This document shows positions 1 through 6,507 of a stretch of 14,915 nucleotides of DNA, piece after piece. The stretch covers positions 27,414 through 42,328 of the forward strand of contig NZ_JAUMTY010000017.1 in the NCBI RefSeq assembly GCF_030530965.1, given 5' to 3'. Position numbers and translations under genes: made by a program. A model generated the notes under the pieces. The model did not search any database and was not told the DNA's origin. It saw nothing but the letters and a program-made list of their open reading frames with translations. Position 1 is the first letter of the stretch; each line of letters opens with the position of its first letter. The stretch is from Corynebacterium sp. (GTDB lineage: Bacteria; Actinomycetota; Actinomycetes; Mycobacteriales; Mycobacteriaceae).

Positions 1-1310
1 GGGCGAATGACCTGTTCAACATATTCACCACCAGCGGCTTCCAACTCATAGTCGCCGGGTGTGGCGGACATGTAGACGCATTGGCCTTTACGTGCATCGA
101 ACTCATCCCAGGTGAGAGGCCGGTTGTCGATGGCGCTCGGTAGGCGGAAGCCGAAATCAATGAGGTTTCTCTTGCGCGACGCATCACCCTCAAACATTCC
201 ACCGATTTGCGGGACAGTCACGTGAGACTCGTCGATGATCGTCAAGAAGTCCTCTGGGAAGTAGTCGATCAATGTTGCCGGGGCGCTGCCCGCTTCACGC
301 CCATCGATATGGCGTGAGTAGTTCTCGATTCCTGAGCAGAACCCAACTTGTTCAATCATTTCCAGATCGAACTCTGTTCGCATTCGCAATCGTTGAGCTT
401 CGACAAGCTTCCCTCGATTTTCAAGATCTGCTAATCGATCTTTCAATTCCGCTTTAATAGCTTCCTCAGCCTTCGCCATCCGCTCGGGTCCGGCCACGTA
501 GTGTGTTGCCGGGAAGATTCGTAATTGATCGTGAGTGTCGATTACTTCCCCGGTCAATGGATGGATCGTATGAAGGCTATCGATCTCGTCTCCAAAGAAT
601 TCGACACGAACGCCCACCTCTTCATAGGCGGGAATAATATCGACGACGTCACCTTTAACTCTGAATGTCCCGCGAGTAAACGCAACGTCATTACGTGTGT
701 ATTGCACATCGACCAGCAATCGGAGGAATTGGTCTCTGTCGACTTCCTCTCCGACGCGAAGAGGGATAGACCGATCTAAGTACGACTGCGGAGTCCCTAA
801 CCCGTAGATACACGACACCGAGCTCACAACAACGACATCACGCCGTGATAAAAGATTAGACGTGGCTGAATGTCGTAAGCGCTCAACGTCTTCGTTAATC
901 GAGGAATCTTTTTCGATATACGTGTCAGTTTGCGCGATATAGGCTTCTGGTTGGTAATAGTCGTAGTAACTGACGAAGTATTCGACCGCGTTATTCGGCA
1001 ACAGTTGCCGTAGCTCATTGGCTAGCTGAGCTGCCAACGTTTTATTCGGGGCCATAACTAATGTTGGTCGCTGTTGCTTCTCAATAAGCCATGCGGCCGT
1101 CGCAGACTTCCCTGTGCCCGTAGCCCCCATTAAAACAACGTCGCGCTCACCGCGACGAAGCCTTTCATCAATTTCCTTAATAGCCTGGGGTTGGTCTCCC
1201 GCAGGCTCATAATCGCTAACAACCTCAAAAGGTTTGCTCGTCCGCTCGATGTCACCGACTGGACGAAATTCTGATTGCGAAAGGATGGGATGTTCTGCAG
1301 CGAATGCCAT
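1..1310 (-). CDS. uvrB: UvrABC system protein B (excision nuclease helicase subunit), 3'-truncated
   Basis: UvrB is the damage-verifying, DEAD-type ATPase subunit of nucleotide excision repair; it is loaded onto lesions by UvrA and recruits UvrC. About 436 of the usual ~690-700 residues are present; helicase motifs IV-VI and the C-terminal UVR (UvrC-binding) domain lie beyond the left edge. Visible: Walker A GATGTGKS at residues 62-69, the beta-hairpin segment YYDYYQPEAY near 115-124, the DESH Walker B box followed by VTVPQIGGMFEGD, and the MSATPGDYELE motif near the cut, ending VIRP. The start was chosen at MAFAAEHPIL because UvrB proteins of corynebacteria and mycobacteria begin this way. 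A second in-frame ATG lies 21 nt upstream (1331). Neither has a good ribosome binding site: a GAGGG lies about 14 nt before the chosen ATG. It lies 119 bp downstream of coaE on the same strand, an order recalled from other Actinobacteria. The identification is secure. Confidence 0.97.
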   Translation of the reverse strand, partial: MAFAAEHPILSQSEFRPVGDIERTSKPFEVVSDYEPAGDQPQAIKEIDERLRRGERDVVLMGATGTGKSATAAWLIEKQQRPTLVMAPNKTLAAQLANELRQLLPNNAVEYFVSYYDYYQPEAYIAQTDTYIEKDSSINEDVERLRHSATSNLLSRRDVVVVSSVSCIYGLGTPQSYLDRSIPLRVGEEVDRDQFLRLLVDVQYTRNDVAFTRGTFRVKGDVVDIIPAYEEVGVRVEFFGDEIDSLHTIHPLTGEVIDTHDQLRIFPATHYVAGPERMAKAEEAIKAELKDRLADLENRGKLVEAQRLRMRTEFDLEMIEQVGFCSGIENYSRHIDGREAGSAPATLIDYFPEDFLTIIDESHVTVPQIGGMFEGDASRKRNLIDFGFRLPSAIDNRPLTWDEFDARKGQCVYMSATPGDYELEAAGGEYVEQVIR

Positions 1311-1429
1311 AACCGCGAGTGTAACCCTCATTCCCCGATGGCGCGGTTTCGCACTAGACCGTGGAAACGATCACCAACAATCCCGACTAAAGAGCGCAGC
1401 CAACCCCGAAATTAACCCATCCATCATGG

Positions 1430-2407
1430 TTAAAGGCGGATCGTTGCTGGGTCGATGGGGTCCCCACTCCTCCACACGTCGAGGCGCCCCTCGGTGTCAT
1501 CGGTCGCACGGCGGTCATCGCTCTGGAAGGCTTCGCTCCAGTGGTCGTCGCTCCCCGACTGGCGGCTAAAGCCCAGCCATGAAAGCTTTTCACGAGTACT
1601 CTCATCCGCTCCACCGGAGCCCCCTTCGCCGGGAGCGCGCCGGGATACTGATGCAAACAGTGGCTTATCAGGATCCCCACCAAACTCGACGTCTGTTTCA
1701 GAACCGAAGACCCATTCAACCCGCCGTCGGAAGCGTTGCTGACGACCCTGATGGTGGAACAGCACGAGACCGTCAGCTTCACGGCTGGCCCTCTCATCGT
1801 GTTCAGTCACACGCCCCCAACGAGCCAAACGGGAATCCCATAATCTATCCACCGACTCCAGAAGCTGATCAGGCGTGCCTGAGTTATCCACAATGACGTC
1901 GGCAGATGGAGTCCGATCTGCGTCCGACAACTGTGCCCTGATTCGCTGCCGTGCATCATCTTGATCGAAGCCCCGATGCGCCACCAGCCGGTCAACTCGG
2001 GTGTCTTCGTCGACAGTCACGACCACAACCAAACCACACATCCGGTCCAGGTTGTTCTCGATCAACAAGGGCATATCAAACACGACGATTGACGCGTCGG
2101 CAGAAGCACGAAAGAGTTCATATGCTCGCTCATGAATTCGTGGATGCATGATAGCGTTCAACGCCTTCGTGCGGTCCTCGGAGACAAACGCGCGCCGGGC
2201 CAGTTCTTTACGGTCCAGGGACCCGTCGCTCATGAGAATGTCGGAACCGAATTCTTCAGAGAGTTCCGATAAAGCGGGTTCTCCCGGTTGCACGATCTCA
2301 CGGGCTATTTTGTCGCCATCGACGATGATCGCTCCGTGATCAGACAACCTCTTTGCGACAGTGGATTTACCTGAGCCAATACCGCCCGTCAGACCGACCA
2401 CAACCAC
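1430..2407 (-). CDS. coaE: Dephospho-CoA kinase with long C-terminal extension
   Basis: CoaE phosphorylates the 3'-hydroxyl of dephospho-CoA with ATP, the last step of coenzyme A synthesis in the cytoplasm. Residues 1-198 are the kinase: P-loop GGIGSGKST at 8-16, DGDKIAREIV at 30-39, the MHPRIHE segment near 87-93, FDMPLLIEN at 110-118 and ADVIVDNSGT near 169-178. The start is a GTG; the upstream frame is closed by a TGA two codons earlier, and an AAGAG lies at modest spacing. The protein is 325 residues against about 200 in C. glutamicum. The extra ~125 residues (199-325) are rich in Asp, Glu, Arg, Ser and Gly, with scattered Trp, and look largely disordered. They do not resemble the GrpB-like (UPF0157) domain carried by mycobacterial CoaE. 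The tail could be a lineage-specific extension or the result of a lost stop codon. The kinase call is firm; the role of the tail is unknown. Confidence 0.93.
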   Translation of the reverse strand: MVVVGLTGGIGSGKSTVAKRLSDHGAIIVDGDKIAREIVQPGEPALSELSEEFGSDILMSDGSLDRKELARRAFVSEDRTKALNAIMHPRIHERAYELFRASADASIVVFDMPLLIENNLDRMCGLVVVVTVDEDTRVDRLVAHRGFDQDDARQRIRAQLSDADRTPSADVIVDNSGTPDQLLESVDRLWDSRLARWGRVTEHDERASREADGLVLFHHQGRQQRFRRRVEWVFGSETDVEFGGDPDKPLFASVSRRAPGEGGSGGADESTREKLSWLGFSRQSGSDDHWSEAFQSDDRRATDDTEGRLDVWRSGDPIDPATIRL

Positions 2408-2440
2408 TTTTGCTCACTCTTTCATGCGTTTCTTATCCAT

Positions 2441-2495
2441 GACCGCCAAGGCCAGCGTCGTCGGAACCTTGACTGCCGCTCGACTGTCAAGGCCA
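2441..2495 (-). repeat. Repeats and inverted repeat upstream of coaE
   Basis: Two imperfect 14-bp direct copies of GACYGYCAAGGCCA occur at 2441-2454 and 2482-2495, 41 bp apart. A perfect 7-bp inverted repeat, CCTTGAC (2467-2473) and GTCAAGG (2486-2492), is separated by 12 bp. They lie in the 174-bp gap between the thiolase and coaE, where the coaE promoter should be. A regulatory role is inference only. Confidence 0.35.
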
Positions 2496-2543
2496 CTACC
2501 TTGTCTACCACGACTGCGCACGGCCTCAGGGACCGAAAACGGA

Positions 2544-2575
2544 TTCCTGCTTGGCGGATAAACACCGAGCAGGAA
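2544..2575 (-). terminator. Probable Rho-independent terminator of the fadA-like gene
   Basis: Arms TTCCTGCTTGG (2544-2554) and CCGAGCAGGAA (2565-2575) pair over 11 bp with one wobble position and a 10-nt loop. The hairpin starts 6 nt past the thiolase stop codon. On the minus strand it is followed, after TCCG, by only four T residues, so termination may be incomplete. Confidence 0.55.
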
Positions 2576-2581
2576 CGGCGA

Positions 2582-3886
2582 TTACCGTTCGAGAATCGCG
2601 GTCACGCCTTGACCGCCCGCAGCACAAATGGATACCAATGCGCGGCCGGATCCCTTCTGCTCCAACAGCTTGGCCGCCGTCGCTAAGAGACGGCCACCGG
2701 TCGCCGCAAACGGATGCCCGGCTGCCAAAGACGAACCCTTCACATTCAACTTGGAGCGATCGATGGCACCCAGTGGCTCGTCCAAGCCCAAACGCTGCGA
2801 GCAGTATTCGGGAGACTCCCAGGCCGCGAGTGTCGCCAGCACCTGGGAGGCGAAGGCTTCATGGATCTCGTAGAAATCGAAGTCCTGGAGCGTCAGCCCA
2901 TTACGACGCAGTAACCGCGGAACCGCGTAGGTGGGGGCCATCAACAGTCCGTCGGGCGTCAGCCGTCCGCGTCCATGAACAAAGTCGACGGCGGCTGTTT
3001 CAGAGTCAATAAGATGTGCCCTGACAGGGAGATTGTGCTGCTCCGCCCAGTCCTCGGACGCTAACAAGACCGCAGAGGCGCCATCGGTGAGCGGTGTGGA
3101 GTTTCCGGCAGTCATCGTTGCCCGCACACCGTGACGTTCGGCATCCTTCTTACCGAACACAGGCTTGAGCTTTGACAGTTTTTCCACCGTGGAATCCGGC
3201 CTCAAGTTGTTATCTCGGCTCAACCCCAGGTACGGCGTGATCAGATCATCAAAGAAACCTTCGTCATAGGCAGTAGCAAGTTTCTGATGACTTGAAGCGG
3301 CAAACTCATCCTGCTGTTGGCGGGAAATCCCCATCTCACGCGCAGTGATGGCCGCATGATCCCCCATCGACAGGCCCGTACGAGGCTCCCCATTACGTGG
3401 CTGCTCAGGAACAAGCAGTTGCGGCCGAATCTTCCCCAAAAGCTTGAGCCGCTGCCCCGTCGTTTTGGCCGTAGAGGCCTTAATCAACAGCTTCCGGAGG
3501 TCATCATTCAGCGCGATTGGTGCGTCGGAAGTTGTATCAACTCCACCAGCTATGCCGGAATCGATGCGTCCCAGCGATATGGCATCTGCCACTTGAATCG
3601 CCGCAGCTAGCCCCGTGCCACACGCTTGCTGGATATCGAAAGCTGGCGTATCCGACGCCAAGTGCGACCCAAGAACACATTCCCTGGTCAAATTGAAGTC
3701 GCGCGAGTGCTTAAGCACTGCTCCCGCGGCAACCATTCCTAAACGCTCATCCTGCAGGTGGAACCTGCTCACCAATCCATCGATGGTGGACGTCAACATA
3801 TCCTGGTTGGACGCATTCGCGTACCGCCCGTTCGAACGCGCGAACGGAATACGGTTTCCGCCGATAATTGCTACCTTACGAGTCAT
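2582..3886 (-). CDS. fadA2: Acetyl-CoA C-acyltransferase (thiolase), FadA2-like
   Basis: Thiolases cleave 3-ketoacyl-CoA with CoA in beta-oxidation, or catalyse the reverse condensation. The protein has 434 residues, close to the 440 of mycobacterial FadA2. The catalytic set is complete: nucleophile Cys89 in QQACGTG, His342 in YEIHEAFA, His391 in AAGHPFAATGGR and Cys421 in ICAAGGQG. The start was placed at MTRKVAIIGG because AGAGGGG lies 6 nt before that ATG; an in-frame ATG 24 nt upstream (3910) has no such signal and would add MNLREGQP. It is divergent from a fabG4-like reductase and an htdX-like hydratase, the arrangement recalled for Rv0243/Rv0242c/Rv0241c in M. tuberculosis, which supports the FadA2 assignment over a generic thiolase. 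Preferred chain length and direction cannot be read from the sequence. The thiolase call is firm; the symbol rests on synteny and recalled similarity. Confidence 0.9.
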   Translation of the reverse strand: MTRKVAIIGGNRIPFARSNGRYANASNQDMLTSTIDGLVSRFHLQDERLGMVAAGAVLKHSRDFNLTRECVLGSHLASDTPAFDIQQACGTGLAAAIQVADAISLGRIDSGIAGGVDTTSDAPIALNDDLRKLLIKASTAKTTGQRLKLLGKIRPQLLVPEQPRNGEPRTGLSMGDHAAITAREMGISRQQQDEFAASSHQKLATAYDEGFFDDLITPYLGLSRDNNLRPDSTVEKLSKLKPVFGKKDAERHGVRATMTAGNSTPLTDGASAVLLASEDWAEQHNLPVRAHLIDSETAAVDFVHGRGRLTPDGLLMAPTYAVPRLLRRNGLTLQDFDFYEIHEAFASQVLATLAAWESPEYCSQRLGLDEPLGAIDRSKLNVKGSSLAAGHPFAATGGRLLATAAKLLEQKGSGRALVSICAAGGQGVTAILER

Positions 3887-3937
3887 AGGTTGCCCCTCTC
3901 TGAGATTCATATCACTAAAACTCTCTCATATTGTGTA

Positions 3938-3961
3938 TGTTCACCGTAGGCTAATTGAACA
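3938..3961. promoter_or_regulatory. Palindrome in the divergent fadA/fabG promoter region
   Basis: TGTTCA (3938-3943) and TGAACA (3956-3961) form a perfect 6-bp inverted repeat with a 12-bp spacer, lying between the two divergent starts at 3886 and 3997. The spacing suits a dimeric helix-turn-helix regulator acting on both genes. I could not assign convincing -35/-10 pairs; TAGGCTAAT in the spacer is a possible plus-strand -10. The regulator is unknown and no regulator gene is nearby. Confidence 0.4.
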
Positions 3962-3996
3962 GAAACTCGTAAAACGTATCCACGAAGGGATTTTCC

Positions 3997-5340
3997 ATGG
4001 CTGACAGTTACGCACAGTTCGTCAATTCGGGGGCAGGATCGCTGCTCGCCTCGAAACTTGGATTACCCAAACCGGAAAAACTCCGCCGGTTTGAACCTGG
4101 CCAACCCCCTCTAAACGGGCCCATCATTGTCACAGGATCCGGGTCTCTGGCATCCTCCATCCGGGAGCTTCTCGAGCCGACGTACACCATCATCGACACT
4201 CGAGACGACGGCTCCCCTGCGACTGATGGGAAAATCGCTGGCCTCGTCATCGACGCCACGGGCTTCAGCACCCCCGCCGATTCGCTCGAGTTGTATGAAA
4301 CCGTGAATCCGGTCATTCGAAAGCTAGCTCCATGCGCACGCATCGTCGTCATTGGGCATAACCCAGAGAGCACGACAACTGCGTCGGCGCGCGTCGCCCA
4401 GCGAGGACTCGAAGGTTTTACGCGGTCACTGGCTAAAGAGATGCGGAGGGGCGCAACTGTCCAACTGGTCTACACCGACCCGAACACCCCGCTGAGCAGC
4501 CTCGAATCCACGTTGCGCTTCCTGCTATCCGGGAAATCCGCGTACGTCGACGCTCAGGTGATCCGGCTGAACGAAGCCCCATCCCCCTCGGTTGACTGGG
4601 ACAAGCCCCTTAAAGGGAAAATTTCTGTCGTCACGGGTGCGGCCCGCGGAATTGGAAAGACGATCGCCCAAACTCTCGCGCGCGATGGCGCCCACGTGAT
4701 TTGCGTCGATATTCCCGCTGCAGGGGAAGCACTGGCTGAAACCGCAAATGAGGTCAACGGGACGTCCCTCGGCCTCGACGTGACTGCGCCCAACGCGGCC
4801 GACACCCTTGCGCGCCATGTCAAAGAGCGGCATAAGACCGGTATCGACATCATCGTCCACAATGCCGGAATTACCCGCGACAAGACGATGGCTGGCATGG
4901 ACGACGCTCGATGGAAATCCGTCATGGCCGTCAACATCACTGCCCCGCTGACAATCACCGAACGTCTTCTCGAGCTCGGGGCCATCAACGACAACGGTCG
5001 CGTTATTGGGGTCTCCTCGATGGCAGGTATTGCCGGCAATAGAGGACAAACCAACTATGCCTACAGCAAGGCAGGAGTCATCGGTTTCGTTGACTCATTT
5101 TCAGAGTCCGCCGGCCACGGAATCACTGTTAACGCGGTCGCGCCCGGTTTCATCGAAACACAGATGACCGCGGCGATTCCGGTCGTTACCCGCGAGGTCG
5201 GGCGTCGGCTGAATTCTTTGCAGCAAGGTGGGCTGACCATTGACGTTGCAGAGACAATTGCATACTTCGCGTCGCCCGCGTCGGAAGCGATTAACGGCAA
5301 CGTTATCCGGGTCTGCGGACAGTCAGTCTTGGGGGCATAA
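3997..5340 (+). CDS. fabG4: High-molecular-weight 3-ketoacyl reductase (FabG4-type SDR)
   Basis: FabG4-type enzymes reduce the 3-keto group of acyl-CoA/ACP substrates; the mycobacterial enzyme is described as NADH-dependent. The protein has 447 residues, far longer than the ~245 of ordinary FabG. Residues 1-~200 form the N-terminal flavodoxin-like region of the long class, with an early VTGSGSLASSI motif that resembles a degenerate Rossmann turn. Residues ~205-447 are the catalytic SDR domain: VTGAARGIGKT (nucleotide binding, 212-222), NAGITRD (289-295), and the triad Ser341, Tyr354 and Lys358 (NYAYSKAG), with Asn313 of AVNIT nearby. GAAGGGA lies 6 nt before the ATG. The next gene begins 1 nt after the stop, so the two are almost certainly co-transcribed and translationally linked. 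It is divergent from the thiolase. The domain architecture makes the call strong; the physiological substrate is unproven here. Confidence 0.92.
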   Translation: MADSYAQFVNSGAGSLLASKLGLPKPEKLRRFEPGQPPLNGPIIVTGSGSLASSIRELLEPTYTIIDTRDDGSPATDGKIAGLVIDATGFSTPADSLELYETVNPVIRKLAPCARIVVIGHNPESTTTASARVAQRGLEGFTRSLAKEMRRGATVQLVYTDPNTPLSSLESTLRFLLSGKSAYVDAQVIRLNEAPSPSVDWDKPLKGKISVVTGAARGIGKTIAQTLARDGAHVICVDIPAAGEALAETANEVNGTSLGLDVTAPNAADTLARHVKERHKTGIDIIVHNAGITRDKTMAGMDDARWKSVMAVNITAPLTITERLLELGAINDNGRVIGVSSMAGIAGNRGQTNYAYSKAGVIGFVDSFSESAGHGITVNAVAPGFIETQMTAAIPVVTREVGRRLNSLQQGGLTIDVAETIAYFASPASEAINGNVIRVCGQSVLGA

Positions 5341-5341
5341 C

Positions 5342-6376
5342 GTGAACGCATCATCTAGTAACGGAACCTCCCCGGGAACGACACCCGCCACCGCGTCCCA
5401 GCCGGCTACGACCACTGACGGCGTCGACAATGATTCTCTGAAAGAGAAAACCATTGTTGAGGTCGATAGAATCCCATCGCTTGGGGATGAGTACCGACGA
5501 GCACTGCGCGGACTTCTTCCCAGCGTCCCGTTCCTTTCGAAACGATCGTCGAGTGACAAGGGTTCGGCGGCCACCGCCCCTTCTCACGAGTATCGCGTCA
5601 ATGGGGTCACGATCGATGCCACGAACCTTGCTGAATACTGCGCTACGTGCGGCCTTCGTATCAGCAACGACGTGCCGCTGACGTATCCGTATGCGGTGAC
5701 TTTTCCCCTCGTGATGAATGCGATGAACTCGACGGATTTTCCGTTCCCGGCAGTCGGGACTATTCACATTCGCAACGTCATCGAGCAGTATTCCCCCATC
5801 GCGGTGACAGACAGCATCGATGTGGCGGTGTACACGGAATCGTTGCGACGTCACCGTCAAGGTTTACTGATAGACATCATCACCGAAGTGCGTCGCTCGT
5901 CGGCACCCGACGACGTGGTCTGGCGGCAACGATCAACCATGCTGTCGAAGGGCAAAGCTCCCGAGGGGCAACTCCCTGATGACAACTATTCACGAATGAG
6001 CGTTGATCTTCCGGAGGACCCGACGACGATCATTCGAGTGTCGGCCTCGGACATTAAGAACTACGCCAATGTTTCGGGCGATAAAAACCCGATTCACGTC
6101 TCCAAGTTGGGGGCTAAGGCGTTCGGTTTCCCTGCGACGATCGCTCATGGGATGTGGAGCGCTGCTTCGTTATTGAGCGTCGTCGAGGGCGAAATTCCTA
6201 CTCGAGCGCGCTACACCGTGGAGTTCGGTAAGCCGATTATCCTTCCTGCAGTCCTGGCGGCATATTCCTCCCGCCACCCGCAGAATGACTCAAACGGGCT
6301 CTCCTGGGATTTGCGCTATTGCAGTGCGAAGGATTCGTCAAAGATCAATGTGACTGCTCAATTGGCAGAAATCTAA
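5342..6376 (+). CDS. htdX: MaoC-like (R)-3-hydroxyacyl dehydratase/hydratase, HtdX-like
   Basis: Hot-dog-fold enzymes of this family interconvert (R)-3-hydroxyacyl and trans-2-enoyl thioesters, the step next to the FabG4 reaction. Residues ~75-340 look like a double hot-dog: an N-terminal half with VPLTYPYAVTFPLVM (111-125) and the C-terminal MaoC hydratase motif YANVSGDKNPIH, whose catalytic pair is Asp247 and His252, followed by AFGFPATIAHGMW. The start is a GTG 1 nt after the fabG4 stop, with GGGGG 6 nt before it. An ATG 102 nt upstream would lie inside fabG4 and is not preferred. The protein has 344 residues against about 280 in M. tuberculosis HtdX. The excess is mainly an N-terminal stretch (1-33) rich in Ser, Thr, Pro and Ala, probably disordered, plus a low-complexity segment near 67-80. 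The same pairing with fabG4 is recalled from mycobacteria, which supports the name. Confidence 0.88.
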   Translation: MNASSSNGTSPGTTPATASQPATTTDGVDNDSLKEKTIVEVDRIPSLGDEYRRALRGLLPSVPFLSKRSSSDKGSAATAPSHEYRVNGVTIDATNLAEYCATCGLRISNDVPLTYPYAVTFPLVMNAMNSTDFPFPAVGTIHIRNVIEQYSPIAVTDSIDVAVYTESLRRHRQGLLIDIITEVRRSSAPDDVVWRQRSTMLSKGKAPEGQLPDDNYSRMSVDLPEDPTTIIRVSASDIKNYANVSGDKNPIHVSKLGAKAFGFPATIAHGMWSAASLLSVVEGEIPTRARYTVEFGKPIILPAVLAAYSSRHPQNDSNGLSWDLRYCSAKDSSKINVTAQLAEI

Positions 6377-6409
6377 GCGGCCCGTCTTGTAACGGCGGCG
6401 CACACAAAG

Positions 6410-6465
6410 AACCCCCGGCACGGTTCCACAATCGACGAGATCGTGGACATCCTATGCCGGGGGTT
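6410..6465. terminator. Two-tier bidirectional terminator between convergent htdX and ptsG
   Basis: The outer arms AACCCCCGGCA (6410-6420) and TGCCGGGGGTT (6455-6465) are a perfect 11-bp match. Nested inside is a second stem, TCCACAATC (6425-6433) with GATCGTGGA (6439-6447), with one mismatch and a 5-nt loop. It lies 33 nt after the htdX stop and 42 nt after the ptsG stop. The minus-strand side is followed by TTCTTTGTGT; the plus side has only a weak T tract. It probably serves both genes. Confidence 0.75.
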
Positions 6466-6507
6466 ATCTATGTCAATACGCGAAACGTGGTGGTCCGCGA
6501 GGACGGC

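Noticed and set aside
1387..1797. Minus-strand open frame of 136 codons overlapping the coaE tail
   Set aside because: It has no recognisable motif or good start signal and overlaps the coaE frame, which is continuous with a clear kinase domain. It is most likely a shadow frame.
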